From contig NZ_JAGJCF010000019.1 in the NCBI RefSeq assembly GCF_017815135.1, positions 23,475-87,474 on the forward strand: a stretch of 64,000 nt of DNA. Reading direction: 5' to 3'. The DNA is from Jiella mangrovi (GTDB lineage: Bacteria > Pseudomonadota > Alphaproteobacteria > Rhizobiales > Rhizobiaceae). The notes under the pieces were generated by a model. That model saw nothing but the letters and a program-made list of their open reading frames with translations, made no database searches and was not told the origin of the DNA. Below, piece by piece: positions 38,674 to 49,858 of this stretch. Positions within the stretch are counted from its first letter, which is position 1; every line of letters starts with the position of its first letter. Both the position numbers and the translations under genes were made by a program.

Positions 38674-40182
38674 GTGAAATCCGTTCTGACCAGCAGTGCC
38701 GCGCTTCTGGCGCTCGTCCTCACGACGCCGCTCGCTTACGCCGACAAGGCGAACGATACGCTCGACGTCGCCTTCACCAAAGAACTCGAGAATGTCGACA
38801 GCTACTTCAACTCCTCGCGCGAAGGCGTCGTCCTGCAGCGGGCGGTCTGGGACGGGCTGATCTATCGCGACCCGAAAACCGGTGATTATGTCGGCAATCT
38901 CGCGACCGAGTGGAAGTGGATCGACGACAAGACGCTGGAGCTCAAGCTGCGCAAGGGCGTCAAGTTCCACAACGGTGCCGACTTCACCGCCGACGACGTG
39001 GTCGCGACCGTCAATTTCGTCTCCGACATCAAGAACGGCGTGAAGACCCAGCGCAACGTCGACTGGATGAAGGGCGCCGAGAAGGTCGACGATTACACCG
39101 TCCGGATCATGCTGAAGGCGCCCTTCCCGGCGGCGATCGAATATCTGGCCGGACCGGTCTCGATCTACCCGAAGGAATACTACGAAAAGGTCGGCCCCTC
39201 GGGCATGGGGCTGAAGCCGGTCGGCACCGGCCCCTACAAGGTCGAATCGGTCGATCCCGGCAAGCATTTCGTCCTGGTCAAGAACGAGGACTATTTCGAC
39301 GGGCCCAAGGGCAAGGCGAAGATCGGCAAGATCGACATCCGCACGATCCCCGACGTCAACACCCAGCTCGCCGACCTTTTCAGCGGCACGCTGGACTTCC
39401 TCTGGCAGGTGCCCGCCGACCAGGCCGAACAGATGGCGCAGATGGGGCAGTTCACCGTCGCCAACGAGAGCACCATGCGGATCGGCTATCTGACGCTCGA
39501 TTCGGCGGGCCGCACGAAATCGCCGCTGACCGACCTCAAGGTCCGTCAGGCCATCGCCTACGCGATCGACCGCAAGGCGATCGTCGACACGCTCTTGAAG
39601 GGCAAGTCCAAGGTCCTGCACTCGACCTGCTTCCCCTCGCAGTTCGGCTGCACCGAGGACGTGCCGCAATATTCCTACGACCCGGAAAAGGCCAAGGAGC
39701 TCCTGAAGGAGGCGGGCTATCCGGACGGCTTTTCCATCGAGTTCACCGGCTATCGCGACCGGCTCTATGCCGAGGCGATCGCGAGCTACCTGCAGGCCGT
39801 CGGCATCGACGCCAAGCTGAACATGCTGCAATATTCGGCGCTCAGGGAAGCCAACATGAAGGGCGAGGAGCCCTTCACCTTCCAGACCTGGGGCTCCTAT
39901 TCGATCAGCGACGCCTCGGCCTCGGTCAGCCAGTTCTTCAAGTTCGGCTCCCTCGACGACAACCGCGACGAAAAAGTGCGCGACTGGCTCGACATCGCCG
40001 ACACCTCGATCGATCCGGAAAAGCGCAAGGAATACTACAAGAAGGCGCTGACGCGGATCGCCGAACAGGTCTATTGGGTTCCGCTGTTCACCTACAACAC
40101 GAACTACGTCTTCACCAAGGACGTCGCCTACGAACCGACACCGGACGAGGTGCTGCGTTTCGTCGACATGTCGTGGAAATAG
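38674..40182 (+). CDS. ABC transporter substrate-binding protein, family 5
   Basis: A 502-residue periplasmic binding protein beginning with GTG; AGGAG lies six bases before it. The signal peptide is KSVLTSSAALLALVLTTPLAYA. Family motifs: FTKELENVDSYFNSSREGVVLQR, LELKLRKGVKFHNGADFTADDV, GTGPYKVESVDPGKHF, VRQAIAYAIDRKAIVDTLLKG and YDPEKAKELLKEAGYPDGF. It lies at the head of an operon with two permeases, two ATPases, gamma-glutamyltransferase and an M20 dipeptidase, so glutathione or other gamma-glutamyl compounds are candidate ligands. Confidence 0.92.
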   Translation: MKSVLTSSAALLALVLTTPLAYADKANDTLDVAFTKELENVDSYFNSSREGVVLQRAVWDGLIYRDPKTGDYVGNLATEWKWIDDKTLELKLRKGVKFHNGADFTADDVVATVNFVSDIKNGVKTQRNVDWMKGAEKVDDYTVRIMLKAPFPAAIEYLAGPVSIYPKEYYEKVGPSGMGLKPVGTGPYKVESVDPGKHFVLVKNEDYFDGPKGKAKIGKIDIRTIPDVNTQLADLFSGTLDFLWQVPADQAEQMAQMGQFTVANESTMRIGYLTLDSAGRTKSPLTDLKVRQAIAYAIDRKAIVDTLLKGKSKVLHSTCFPSQFGCTEDVPQYSYDPEKAKELLKEAGYPDGFSIEFTGYRDRLYAEAIASYLQAVGIDAKLNMLQYSALREANMKGEEPFTFQTWGSYSISDASASVSQFFKFGSLDDNRDEKVRDWLDIADTSIDPEKRKEYYKKALTRIAEQVYWVPLFTYNTNYVFTKDVAYEPTPDEVLRFVDMSWK

Positions 40183-40189
40183 ACGCAAA

Positions 40190-40292
40190 CTGGAGCATGA
40201 GGCCCGGTTTCGAAATCCGGCCTCATGCTCCAGCCTCTTGTTTTCGCATCGGATGATCCGAAAACCTGATCCACTTTTCGGTCCGATGCTCT
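40190..40292. repeat. Two-part Rhizobiales-type palindrome between binding-protein and permease genes
   Basis: The first part is a perfect 15-base-pair stem: CTGGAGCATGAGGCC (40190-40204) with GGCCTCATGCTCCAG (40219-40233). The second has GCATCGGA (40246-40253) with TCCGATGC (40282-40289), and inside it CCGAAAA (40258-40264) with TTTTCGG (40275-40281). It starts eight bases after the stop codon. The second half is the kind of element dispersed in Rhizobiales genomes. Inside this operon it probably acts as an mRNA-stabilising or attenuating structure, like the hairpins in the other modules. Confidence 0.65.
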
Positions 40293-40309
40293 AGCGGCGG
40301 GTTCCCGCG

Positions 40310-41227
40310 ATGCTTTCCTTCATTGCCAGGCGGCTTGGCCTTGCGGCGCTGGTTGCGCTCACGGTCTCGGCCTTGAGCTTCGGCCTCCTGTTCCTCTCCG
40401 GCGATCCGGCCTCGGCCATCGCCGGCGAGGGCGCGAACGACGCCGACATCGCGGCGATCCGCTCGTTCTACGGCTTCGACCGGCCGGTCATCGTGCAATA
40501 TGGCGACTGGCTGTGGAGCGCGCTGCATGGCGATTTCGGCCAGAGCTACTATTTCCAGCTGCCGGTCTCCTCGCTGATCGCTGACCGGCTGTCGGTGACC
40601 ATGACGCTGGGCGTCTGCGGCATTGTCTTCGCCCTCGCCGTCGCCATCCCGCTGGGTGTGGCAGCGGCGGTGCGGCCGAACTCGATCGTCGACCGCCTCG
40701 CCCTCTTCCTGTCGGTCGTCGGCCAGGCCATGCCGAGCTTCTGGTTCGGGCTGCTGCTGATCGTCCTCTTCGCCGTCAAGCTCGGCTGGCTGCCACCGTC
40801 GGGCACCCAGAGCTGGACCAACTTCGTCATGCCGACGGTGGTGCTCGGCTACTACGCCATGCCGGCCATCATGCGTCTCACCCGCGCCGGCATGCTCGAA
40901 GTGCTGGGCGCCGACTACATCCGCACCGCCCGCGCCAAGGGGGCGGGGGAATGGCGCGTCCTCTTCAAGCATGCCTTGCGCAACGCCGTCATCCCCGTCG
41001 TCTCGCTCGCCGCCGTCCAGATGGGCTTCATGCTCGGCGGCTCGATCGTGGTGGAATCGGTCTTCGCGCTGCATGGCGCCGGCTTCCTCGCCTGGGAGTC
41101 GATCGGCCGCAACGACCTGCCGACCGTGCAGGCGCTGATCCTGATCTTTTCCATGTTCTACATCGTCTTCACCTTCCTCGCCGACATCCTGAATGCCTGG
41201 CTGGACCCACGCATGAGGACGGGCTGA
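40310..41227 (+). CDS. ABC transporter permease, DppB type
   Basis: A 305-residue permease: FIARRLGLAALVALTVSALSFGLLF, FYGFDRPVIVQYGDWLWSALHGDFGQSYYF (DppB hallmark), VAIPLGVAAAVRPNS, MPSFWFGLLLIVLFAVKLGWLPP and the EAA loop YIRTARAKGAGEWRVLFKHALRN. About six helices. The start is the first ATG after the repeat element. The next permease begins one base after its stop. Confidence 0.93.
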   Translation: MLSFIARRLGLAALVALTVSALSFGLLFLSGDPASAIAGEGANDADIAAIRSFYGFDRPVIVQYGDWLWSALHGDFGQSYYFQLPVSSLIADRLSVTMTLGVCGIVFALAVAIPLGVAAAVRPNSIVDRLALFLSVVGQAMPSFWFGLLLIVLFAVKLGWLPPSGTQSWTNFVMPTVVLGYYAMPAIMRLTRAGMLEVLGADYIRTARAKGAGEWRVLFKHALRNAVIPVVSLAAVQMGFMLGGSIVVESVFALHGAGFLAWESIGRNDLPTVQALILIFSMFYIVFTFLADILNAWLDPRMRTG

Positions 41228-41228
41228 G

Positions 41229-42155
41229 ATGAGCGCGGCAACCGACGCCAAGGACCTTTCGAGCGACACGACCGGCGTGACTGCGGATCCGCCGCTCGGG
41301 CCGGGCCGCATGGCGGCGCTGCGCGGGCGCATCTTCGGCCATGCCGGCTTCATGATCGGCGCCGGCGTGCTCCTCCTCATCGTCCTCCTCGCCCTCTTCG
41401 CGCCGCTCCTCGCCCCGCACGATCCCTACGCCCAGAACCTGATGATGCGCATGAAGCCGCCGGTCTTTCTCGGTGGCACCTGGGAGCACCCGCTCGGGAC
41501 GGACCTCCTTGGCCGCGACTTCCTCTCGCGGCTTCTCTACGGGGCGCGCGTCTCGCTTCTGATCGGCATCGTCGCGGCGCTGATCTCCGGCGTCATCGGC
41601 ACCACCATGGGGGTTCTCGCCGGCTATTTCGACGGCCGTGTCGACGCGGTCGTGACCTTCCTGATCAACTGCCGCCTGGCGATGCCCGTCGTCCTCGTGG
41701 CGCTCGCCATCGTCGCCGTCTTCGGCGGCTCGCTGACGGTCGTCGTCACGGTGCTGGGCCTCCTCCTGTGGGACCGCTTCGCCGTCGTCATGCGGGCCTC
41801 GACGCGGCAGATCCGCTCGCGCGAATACGTCACCGCCGCGCGGGCCATCGGCTGCTCGGTGCCGCGGATCGTGCTCACCGAGATCATGCCGAACCTTTTC
41901 AACAACCTCATCGTCGTGGCGACCCTGGAAATGGCCCACGCCATCCTTCTCGAAGCGGCGCTCTCCTTCCTCGGCCTCGGCGTCCAGCCGCCGACGCCCT
42001 CCTGGGGACTGATGGTGTCGGAAGGCAAGCAGATGCTCCTGTTCAATCCCTGGATGATCACCATCCCCGGCATCGCCCTCTTCGCCCTGGTGCTGGCGAT
42101 CAACCTCCTCGGCGACGGCCTTCGCGACGTCACCGCGCCGGAGAACCGAAACTGA
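41229..42155 (+). CDS. ABC transporter permease, DppC type
   Basis: A 308-residue permease with a polar N-terminus of about 40 residues, then HPLGTDLLGRDFLSRLLYGARVSLLIG, GYFDGRVDAVVTFLINCRLAMPVVLVAL, REYVTAARAIGCSVPRIVLTEIMPNLFNN (EAA loop), EAALSFLGLGVQPPTPSWG and GIALFALVLAINLLGDGLRDVTAPE. It partners the preceding DppB-type protein. The stop overlaps the next start by one base (TGATG). Confidence 0.93.
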   Translation: MSAATDAKDLSSDTTGVTADPPLGPGRMAALRGRIFGHAGFMIGAGVLLLIVLLALFAPLLAPHDPYAQNLMMRMKPPVFLGGTWEHPLGTDLLGRDFLSRLLYGARVSLLIGIVAALISGVIGTTMGVLAGYFDGRVDAVVTFLINCRLAMPVVLVALAIVAVFGGSLTVVVTVLGLLLWDRFAVVMRASTRQIRSREYVTAARAIGCSVPRIVLTEIMPNLFNNLIVVATLEMAHAILLEAALSFLGLGVQPPTPSWGLMVSEGKQMLLFNPWMITIPGIALFALVLAINLLGDGLRDVTAPENRN

Positions 42156-43194
42156 TGCAGGCAAGCCAGGACGATCGGGCGAACGAGCCCCTCCTCGCCG
42201 TGAGGAACCTCACTATCGACATTCCCGTCGGCGGCGGCACGCTCCACGCCGTGCGCGGCATCGACTTCGAGCTGAAGCGGGGCGAGACGCTCTGCATCGT
42301 CGGCGAAAGCGGGTCGGGCAAGTCGCTGACCTCGCTCGCGGTGATGAAACTCCTCGGCAAGTCGATCAGGCCCCATGCCGACGCCATGACATTCGAGGGC
42401 ACGGATCTGGCCAATGCCGGCCCCAAGGCGATGCGTCGCCTGCGCGGCGACCGGATCGCGATGATCTTCCAGGAGCCGATGACGGCGCTCAACCCGGCCT
42501 ATACCGTCGGCGACCAGCTGATCGAGGCGATGCGGCTTCACCGGCCGGTGTCGAAGGCCGAGGCGCGCGCCCGAGCGCTCGACCTTCTCGGCAAGGTCGG
42601 CATCACCGCCGCCGAGAGCCGCTTCTCGCAATATCCCCACCAGCTCTCCGGCGGCCTTCGCCAGCGCATCGTCATCGCCATGGCCTTGATGTGCGAGCCC
42701 GACCTCGTCATCGCCGACGAGCCGACGACGGCGCTGGACGTCACCATCCAGGCGCAGATCCTGCGGCTTCTCGTCGACCTCCAGCGCGAGCTCGGCATGG
42801 CGATGATCCTCATCACCCACGATCTCGGCGTCGTCGCCCGCGTCGCCGATCGCGTCGCGGTGATGTATGCGGGCGAACTGGTCGAGACCGGTTCGGCGGC
42901 GGAAATCTTCAATGCCCCGCTGCATCCCTATACGCGCGGTCTCCTGCGCTGCATCCCCGTGCCGGACAAGACGAGACGCGGCGCCGATCTCGGCTCGATC
43001 CCCGGCATCGTGCCCTCGCTGATCGGCGAGGTGCGCGGCTGCGCCTTCCGCGACCGCTGCGACATGGCCGTCGCGGCCTGCGTCGAGCCGATCCCGGAGC
43101 GCAACGACGGCCCCGCCCATTCCTATCTCTGCGTCCACGACCAGGCCGCGCTGGCCGATGGTCCGGCCGCGCCAGACGATCGCGAGGTGCCCGC

Positions 43195-43198
<4 letters not shown>
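42155..43198 (+). CDS. ABC transporter ATP-binding protein, DppD type
   Basis: A 347-residue ATPase. Walker [17 protein letters not shown]-loop MIFQEPMTALNPAYTV, signature LSGGLRQRIVIAMAL, Walker [16 protein letters not shown]-loop LITHDLGVVAR; all standard. The C-terminus has the cysteine-containing GCAFRDRCDMAVAAC. The ATG overlaps the permease stop. The open frame extends upstream into the permease gene without ABC features. The stop overlaps the GTG of the next ATPase. Confidence 0.93.
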
Positions 43199-44220
<1,022 letters not shown>

Positions 44221-44238
44221 TCGAGACACAGAGAACCG

Positions 44239-45822
44239 ATGAGCAGCTTTTCGCGATCTCAGATCGTCACCAAGCCGGCCCTTGCGTCGAGCGGCGGCAT
44301 CGTCGCGGCCCAGCACCGCCGCGCCGCCGAGATCGGCGCCGAGGTCCTTGAGGCCGGCGGCGACGCGGTGGATGCGGCGACCGCCGTCTCCTTCGCGATC
44401 GGCGTTCTCGAGCCCTGGATGAGCGGGCCCGCCGGCGGCGGCGCGATGATGGTCTGGCGCGCCGACGAGGGCCGCGCAACGAGCGTCTCCTACGGCATGC
44501 GCTCGCCTGCCGGTCTGCGGATCGAGGACTATCCGCTCTCGGGCGAGGGCCGCGCCAACGACCTCTTTCCCTGGAAGGCCGTGGTCGAGGATCGCAATGT
44601 CGAGGGCGCCAAGGCCGTCGCCGTGCCCGGCACGACCGACGGCATCGGTCTCGCCCACCAGCGCTGGGGCCGCATGCCCTGGCGCGATCTTCTGGCCCCG
44701 GCGGTCCAGCTGGCCAAGGAGGGGCTGGAGGTCGACTGGTACGCCGCCTTGATGATCGCCTCGGCGACCCGCTCGCTCGCCAGGGATCCGGACGCCGCGG
44801 CTCTGTTTCTCGAAGACGGACAGTGGCCGACCATCGCCGGCTGGACGGCACTGTCGGACAAGCGCATCGCCATGCCGACCCTTGCCGACACGCTCGATGC
44901 ACTTGCCCGGAATGGCCCGCGCGAACTCTATGACGGCGACGTCGGCGCGGCGCTCGCCGGCGACGTCGCGGCCAAGGGCGGCAGCCTGTCGCGCAGCGAT
45001 CTGAAAGCCTACCGGGCCGAGGTCCAGGAGCCGCTGGTCGCGGACGCCTTCGGTGGACGCCTGCATCTTTCGCCGACGCTGACCGCCGGGCCGACCCTTG
45101 CCGCCGTGATGGCGAGACTGGCCGCCGCCTCGCCGCACGAGAGCCGGGCGCTCGCCGTCGCCGATGCGCTGAAGGCGTCCTATGAAGAGCGCCTCGCGAC
45201 CATGGGCGACAACGAGCATCCCGCCGCCCCCGCCTCGACGACACATTTTTCGATCGTCGACCGGCACGGCAACATGGTGGCGATGACCCAGACGCTGCTT
45301 TCGGCCTTCGGCTCGCGCGTCGTCTCGCCCTCGACCGGGCTTCTCCTCAACAACGGCATCATGTGGTTCGACCCCGAACCGGGCCATCCCAATTCCCTGG
45401 CGCCCGGCAAGCGCTGCCTGATGAATGTCTGCCCCGCCGTCGGCGAGACGGCCTCGGGCGCACGCTTTGCCATCGGCGCGTCGGGCGGACGCAAGATCAT
45501 GCCGGCGGTCGCGCAGCTCTCGGCGTTCCTGATGGCCGACGCCATGAGCCTCGACGAAGCCTTCCACGCGCCCCGCATCGATCTCAGCGGCGGCGACACG
45601 GTGGTCGCCGACGAGACGCTGCCGCGCGCCGAGATCGCGGCGCTGAAAACCCGGCACCAGGTCAAGCCGGCAAAGCGCACGGTCTTCCCTTATGCCTTTG
45701 CCTGCCCGGCGGGCGTGATGCGCAAGGGTGACGTCAATTACGGCGCGAGCGAGATCATGTCGCCCTGGGGCGATGCGGTGGCGGAAGACGGTCACACCGG
45801 CAGGGACGGCGAAGGGGAATAG
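44239..45822 (+). CDS. ggt: Gamma-glutamyltransferase, no signal peptide
   Basis: A 527-residue Ntn-hydrolase that cleaves itself to expose an N-terminal threonine and then hydrolyses or transfers gamma-glutamyl groups. The processing site is the first Thr of [13 protein letters not shown], Thr334. The N-terminal half has [32 protein letters not shown] and the glycine-rich [11 protein letters not shown]; the C-terminal half has [16 protein letters not shown] and [10 protein letters not shown]. There is no Sec or Tat signal at the N-terminus ([20 protein letters not shown]), unlike the periplasmic E. coli enzyme, so it should act in the cytoplasm on an imported substrate. Embedded between the importer and a dipeptidase gene. 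Confidence 0.9.
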   Translation: MSSFSRSQIVTKPALASSGGIVAAQHRRAAEIGAEVLEAGGDAVDAATAVSFAIGVLEPWMSGPAGGGAMMVWRADEGRATSVSYGMRSPAGLRIEDYPLSGEGRANDLFPWKAVVEDRNVEGAKAVAVPGTTDGIGLAHQRWGRMPWRDLLAPAVQLAKEGLEVDWYAALMIASATRSLARDPDAAALFLEDGQWPTIAGWTALSDKRIAMPTLADTLDALARNGPRELYDGDVGAALAGDVAAKGGSLSRSDLKAYRAEVQEPLVADAFGGRLHLSPTLTAGPTLAAVMARLAAASPHESRALAVADALKASYEERLATMGDNEHPAAPASTTHFSIVDRHGNMVAMTQTLLSAFGSRVVSPSTGLLLNNGIMWFDPEPGHPNSLAPGKRCLMNVCPAVGETASGARFAIGASGGRKIMPAVAQLSAFLMADAMSLDEAFHAPRIDLSGGDTVVADETLPRAEIAALKTRHQVKPAKRTVFPYAFACPAGVMRKGDVNYGASEIMSPWGDAVAEDGHTGRDGEGE

Positions 45823-45824
45823 AC

Positions 45825-47231
45825 ATGACGACGGACAGGCAGACTGCGATGGGCACCAAACAAGGAGCGCTCACGCGCATCTCCGAGTATTTCGAGGACG
45901 GCTTCCTCGCCGATCTCTCCCGTCTCGTCGAACACGAGACCGAGAGCCAGGACCCCGGCCGCAAGGCCGAACTGAAGCGTTATCTCGTTCAGGAGATGCA
46001 GCCGTTCCTCGAAAGCCTCGGCTGCTCCACGCAGCTTTTCGAGAACACCGACCCGCGCGGCGGCCCCTTCCTCGTCGGCGAGCGGATCGAGGACGAAAGC
46101 TTCGAGACGGTCCTCACCTATGGCCATGGCGACGTCATCCGCGCCCAGACCGACCAGTGGCGCGAGGGGCTCGCGCCGTTCCGTCTGGTCGTCGAGGGCG
46201 AACGCGTCTATGGCCGCGGCACGGCCGACAACAAGGGCCAGCATCTGATCAATCTGATGGCGCTGAAGACCGTCATCGCCGAGCGCGGCCGTCTCGGCTT
46301 CAACCTCAAGGTCGTCATCGAGATGTCCGAGGAGGCCGGCTCGGCCGGGCTCGCCGAGTTCTTCGCGGCCGAGAAGGAGCGGCTTTCCGCCGACGTCCTG
46401 ATCGCCTCCGACGGGCCGCGCATCCAGCCGGACCGGCCGACCATGTTCATGGGCAGCCGCGGCGGGGTGAATTTCGACCTCAGGATCGACTATCGCGAGG
46501 GTGCCCATCATTCCGGCAACTGGGGCGGGCTCCTGAAGGACCCTGCGACCCGTCTCGCCCATGCGATCGCCGCCATCGTCGACGCGCGCGGCCAGATCCT
46601 GATCCCCGAATGGCGCCCGACCAGCCTGACGCCCGCGATCCGCGAGGCGATCGCCGCCTGCCCGCTCGGCACCCGCCAGCCGCCCATCGACGAGGACTGG
46701 GGCGAGGAGAGCCTGACGCCCGCCGAACGCGTCTTCGGCTGGAATTCCTTCGCCGTCCTCGCGATGAAATCCGGCGTGCCCGAGGCGCCGGTCAACGCCA
46801 TTTCCGGCCATGCCGTCGCCCATTGCCAGCTGCGCTACGTCGTCGGCACCGACCCCGACGACATCCTGCCGGCGCTGCGGCGCCATCTCGATGCGCATGG
46901 CTTTTCCGACGTCGCGGTCAGCCCGGCCGATCGGGTGTTCTTCAAGGCGACGCGGCTCGATCCGGACCACCCCTGGGTCACCCGCGTCGCCGCCTCGATC
47001 GAGGCGACCACCGGCATGGCCCCGGTCATCCAGCCCAACCTCGCCGGCTCGTTGCCCAACGACAGTTTCACCGACATTCTCGGCCTGCCGACGATCTGGG
47101 TGCCGCATTCCTATCCCGGCTGTTCGCAGCACGCGCCCAACGAGCACGTCCTGCTTCCGACCTGCCGCTCGGCGCTCGACCTGATGACCGGCCTGTTCTG
47201 GGACATCGGCGAGCCGCGATCGCCGGCCTGA
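45825..47231 (+). CDS. M20 family dipeptidase (carnosinase/DUG1-like size)
   Basis: A 468-residue di-zinc peptidase. The core motifs are [20 protein letters not shown] (first metal ligand), [36 protein letters not shown] and [19 protein letters not shown]; a dimerisation insert occupies the middle third, and the last metal ligand is the His of [12 protein letters not shown]. Length fits dipeptidases of the CNDP/DUG1 sort better than ArgE (about 380). It begins two bases after the gamma-glutamyltransferase stop. After removal of a gamma-glutamyl group it could split the remaining dipeptide, for example Cys-Gly; this role is inferred. Confidence 0.88.
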   Translation: MTTDRQTAMGTKQGALTRISEYFEDGFLADLSRLVEHETESQDPGRKAELKRYLVQEMQPFLESLGCSTQLFENTDPRGGPFLVGERIEDESFETVLTYGHGDVIRAQTDQWREGLAPFRLVVEGERVYGRGTADNKGQHLINLMALKTVIAERGRLGFNLKVVIEMSEEAGSAGLAEFFAAEKERLSADVLIASDGPRIQPDRPTMFMGSRGGVNFDLRIDYREGAHHSGNWGGLLKDPATRLAHAIAAIVDARGQILIPEWRPTSLTPAIREAIAACPLGTRQPPIDEDWGEESLTPAERVFGWNSFAVLAMKSGVPEAPVNAISGHAVAHCQLRYVVGTDPDDILPALRRHLDAHGFSDVAVSPADRVFFKATRLDPDHPWVTRVAASIEATTGMAPVIQPNLAGSLPNDSFTDILGLPTIWVPHSYPGCSQHAPNEHVLLPTCRSALDLMTGLFWDIGEPRSPA

Positions 47232-47339
47232 AGCAATAAGCGCCAAGGAACCAAGCGCCGACGACCGCAACGGTCTCTGACGAGCTGATCGCCGACGTTT
47301 GCATGAAAGCCGGGGGCGGACCGCTCTCAGGCGCGAAGC

Positions 47340-47837
47340 TCAGCTCGGCACGAGCTTGCGAAGCCGCGAGCCGTGGAACACCAGCGGCTCGATCTCCGGT
47401 CGGACCCCCAGCGTATGGATGTGCATCAGGACGATCTGATGGTCGCCCGCATCGACGACGGCGTGGACGGAGCAGTCGAACTGCGCCGCCGCGCCGTCGA
47501 TGAAGATCGAGCCCCCCTCGCCTTTCGTCCAGGCGACACCGGCGAAGCGGTCGCCCTCCTTGGCCGACAGGCTCTTGACGGCGCGGTCATGGCAGTCGCT
47601 GAGGACCGACACGCCGATGCGTGCGGCGCCGGAAAATTTCGGCCAGGTCGACGAGGTGTTCTGGATGCAGACCGAGACGAGCGGCGGCTCCAGCGAGACC
47701 GGCGTGAAGGAGGCCGCCGCCATGCCGACCGGGGTATCGTCGATCATGGCGCAAAGCGCCGTGACGCCGGTCGGAAAGGAGGCGAAGGCGTTGCGCAGGG
47801 TGGCGGGATCCTGCGGCAGTTCGACGGCAATCGTCAT
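47340..47837 (-). CDS. Flavin reductase (RutF/HpaC-like)
   Basis: A 165-residue flavin reductase-like protein that would supply reduced FMN to the RutA-type monooxygenases encoded upstream in the same operon. Family segments: RNAFASFPTGVTALCA, GMAAASFTPVSLEPPLVSVCIQNTSSTWP, RIGVSVLSDCHDRAVKSLS, FDCSVHAVVDAGDHQIVLMHIHTLG and the C-terminal LVFHGSRLRKL. This is the layout of RutF, HpaC and similar NADH:FMN reductases. It is the last gene of the ten-gene minus-strand operon, 113 bases after the second RutA-like gene, and converges on the M20 dipeptidase. Confidence 0.88.
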   Translation of the reverse strand: MTIAVELPQDPATLRNAFASFPTGVTALCAMIDDTPVGMAAASFTPVSLEPPLVSVCIQNTSSTWPKFSGAARIGVSVLSDCHDRAVKSLSAKEGDRFAGVAWTKGEGGSIFIDGAAAQFDCSVHAVVDAGDHQIVLMHIHTLGVRPEIEPLVFHGSRLRKLVPS

Positions 47838-47950
47838 GTGCGCGTTCCCATGAGCGTGACGTGGCGTTGGAAGGGGGGCAATCGGCGCGGGTCTGGATGC
47901 CGCATTGTGGTCTTTTCCTCAAGGATGGGGGGCGTCGCCAGCCCGACGGG

Positions 47951-49021
47951 TCAGGCGTGTGTCTGCCGGCTGCGCATCAGCGGCTGGATCTTCTGGCCGA
48001 ACACCTCGACGCCGGTGTCGTAGTCGTCGAAGGAGAGCATCACGCCGCTGGTACCCGGCACCGTGGCCATTTCGTCGAGCATCCTTGCAACGCTCTCATA
48101 GCTGCCCACCAGGGTGCCGACATTCATGTTCACCCGCCCCGCCGGAAGATTGATGCGCTTGGAGCTCGACGTCTCGTCGGCGTTCTTGTCGCGCCCGCTC
48201 TGCTCGGCCATCCAGCCGAGCGCGGCGTCGTCGGCATTGTCGACGTATTTCTGCCATTTCTTCTCGGCGAGAGCGTCGGTCTCGTCGGCAATGATCATGA
48301 CGAGCACATAGGAGCCGACGCTTCTTCCGGTCTCGGCGCAGGCCTCGGCGAGCTTGGCATTGGTGCCGGCATAGGCGGTCGGGGTGTTGATGCCGGTACA
48401 GAAGGTGAAGCCGTAATCGGCGTGCTCGGCGGCAAAGCGCAGGCCGCGCGGGCTCTGCCCCGCCGCCACGATCTCGACATTGCCGGTCGGGCGGGGCGAC
48501 AGGACGCAGTCCTCCATCTGGAAGAACTCACCCTTGAAGTCGCTCCGCCCCTCGCCCCACAGATCGCGCAGGACGGTGACGTATTCGCTGGCATAGTCGT
48601 AGCGGTGGCCGAAATATTCGTCGCCCGGCCACAGCCCCATCTGCGAATATTCCGCCGGCTGCCAGCCCGTCACAATATTGATGCCGACGCGGCCCGGCGC
48701 GACGGAATCGATGGTCGCCGCCATGCGCGCGGCCAGCGCCGGCGGCAGCGTCAGGATGGCCGAGGACGCGAAGATCTTCGCCTTGGTGGTGACGGCGGCC
48801 AGAGCCGCGGTCAGGGTGAAGCCTTCCAGGCAGGCGTTCCAGTAGCCGGTTTCGCCGCCAAAGCCGCGGAACTTGATCATCGAGAGGCCGAAATCGAGAT
48901 CGTAGGTCTCGATCTGCCGCATCACCTCCAGATGCATGGCGTAGGTCGGATCGAACTGCTTGGAAGCGGTCGAGACCATGTAGCCGTTGCGGCCATTGGG
49001 AAGAAAGACACCGATATCCAT
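47951..49021 (-). CDS. RutA-like flavin-dependent amide monooxygenase, paralogue 2
   Basis: A 356-residue luciferase-fold monooxygenase related to RutA, which opens the uracil ring by flavin-N5-peroxide chemistry. Shared segments: MDIGVFLPNGRNGYMVS, LDFGLSMIKFRGFGGETGYWNACLEGFTL, TLPPALAARMAATIDSVAPGR, NIVTGWQPAEYSQMGLWPGDEYF, FQMEDCVLSPRP, VAAGQSPRGLRFA and [16 protein letters not shown]. It differs from RutA in positions identical between E. coli RutA and the other copy at 56504-57583 (NGRNGYM versus [17 protein letters not shown] versus FWDHNLESF), so it may act on another substrate. The ATG at 49021 starts the barrel; the frame is open further upstream through the SDR gene. The SDR gene ends 29 bases before it. 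Confidence 0.87.
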   Translation of the reverse strand: MDIGVFLPNGRNGYMVSTASKQFDPTYAMHLEVMRQIETYDLDFGLSMIKFRGFGGETGYWNACLEGFTLTAALAAVTTKAKIFASSAILTLPPALAARMAATIDSVAPGRVGINIVTGWQPAEYSQMGLWPGDEYFGHRYDYASEYVTVLRDLWGEGRSDFKGEFFQMEDCVLSPRPTGNVEIVAAGQSPRGLRFAAEHADYGFTFCTGINTPTAYAGTNAKLAEACAETGRSVGSYVLVMIIADETDALAEKKWQKYVDNADDAALGWMAEQSGRDKNADETSSSKRINLPAGRVNMNVGTLVGSYESVARMLDEMATVPGTSGVMLSFDDYDTGVEVFGQKIQPLMRSRQTHA

Positions 49022-49050
49022 GACGAAATCCCGAGAACAGAAGGAAACGA

Positions 49051-49803
49051 TCAGGCGAAGAAGGCGCCGCCATTGACGTGGATGGTCTGGCCGTTGACGA
49101 AGCTCGCCTTCGAGGACAGGAGCGTCACCGCGATGTCGGCGACCTCCTCGGCCGTGCCCATGCGCGCCGGCAGCGTCGTCTTGACGAGCTCGGCCAGCGC
49201 TTCTTCCGAGTAGCCGCCACGCGGCTGCGCGGTGTCGATGACGCCGGGCGCTATGCAGTTCACGCGGATGTCGAGGGGCCGCAGCTCGATGGCGAGGGCG
49301 CGGGTCAGCCCGATGATGCCGCCCTTGGAGGCGCAGTAATGGGCCGAATCCACCCAGCCCTGCACCGCGAGCGAGGACATCGAGACCATGGCGGCCGAGG
49401 CCGCGCCGCTCGCCTTGACGTTTCGGGCGAAGGCCTGGGCGATGAAGGCGGTGCCGCGCAGGTTGATGCCGAGCGTGGTGTCCCAGGTCTCGGGCGTCAT
49501 TTCCAGAAAGGGCTGGCGCGGATAGACGCCGGCATTGTTGCAAAGGAGATCGAGCCCGCCCAGCGCTTCGGCGGCGTCCGCGACCAGCGCGGCGTGGCAG
49601 GAGAGATCGGCGACGTCGCCCCTAAGCGTCACGGCGGTGCGGCCGAGGGCGCGGATGTCGGCGGCGATGGCCTCGGCGGCGTCGGCATCGTCGAGATAGT
49701 TGACGGCGACATCGGCGCCGGCCTTTGCCGCGGCGCGGGCCACGGCCTCGCCGATGCCCTGCTGGGCGCCGGTGACGAGGAGTTTACGGCCTTGAAGGTC
49801 CAT
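49051..49803 (-). CDS. Short-chain dehydrogenase/reductase
   Basis: A 250-residue classical SDR: cofactor motif TGAQQGIG, LLCNNAGVYPRQPF, catalytic Ser in SMSSLAVQGW, catalytic YCASK, and VNCIAPGVIDTAQPRGGYS. The C-terminus (NGQTIHVNGGAFFA) is the usual FabG-like end. It would oxidise or reduce an alcohol or aldehyde produced in the pathway; substrate unknown. It is the second of two adjacent SDR genes (about 55 bases apart) lying between the importer and the second RutA-like gene. Confidence 0.9.
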   Translation of the reverse strand: MDLQGRKLLVTGAQQGIGEAVARAAAKAGADVAVNYLDDADAAEAIAADIRALGRTAVTLRGDVADLSCHAALVADAAEALGGLDLLCNNAGVYPRQPFLEMTPETWDTTLGINLRGTAFIAQAFARNVKASGAASAAMVSMSSLAVQGWVDSAHYCASKGGIIGLTRALAIELRPLDIRVNCIAPGVIDTAQPRGGYSEEALAELVKTTLPARMGTAEEVADIAVTLLSSKASFVNGQTIHVNGGAFFA

Positions 49804-49858
49804 GATGGTTGGGTCTCCCTACGCGATGATGAGAAGGTCGGGGCGCCGCCCGGCGGCG

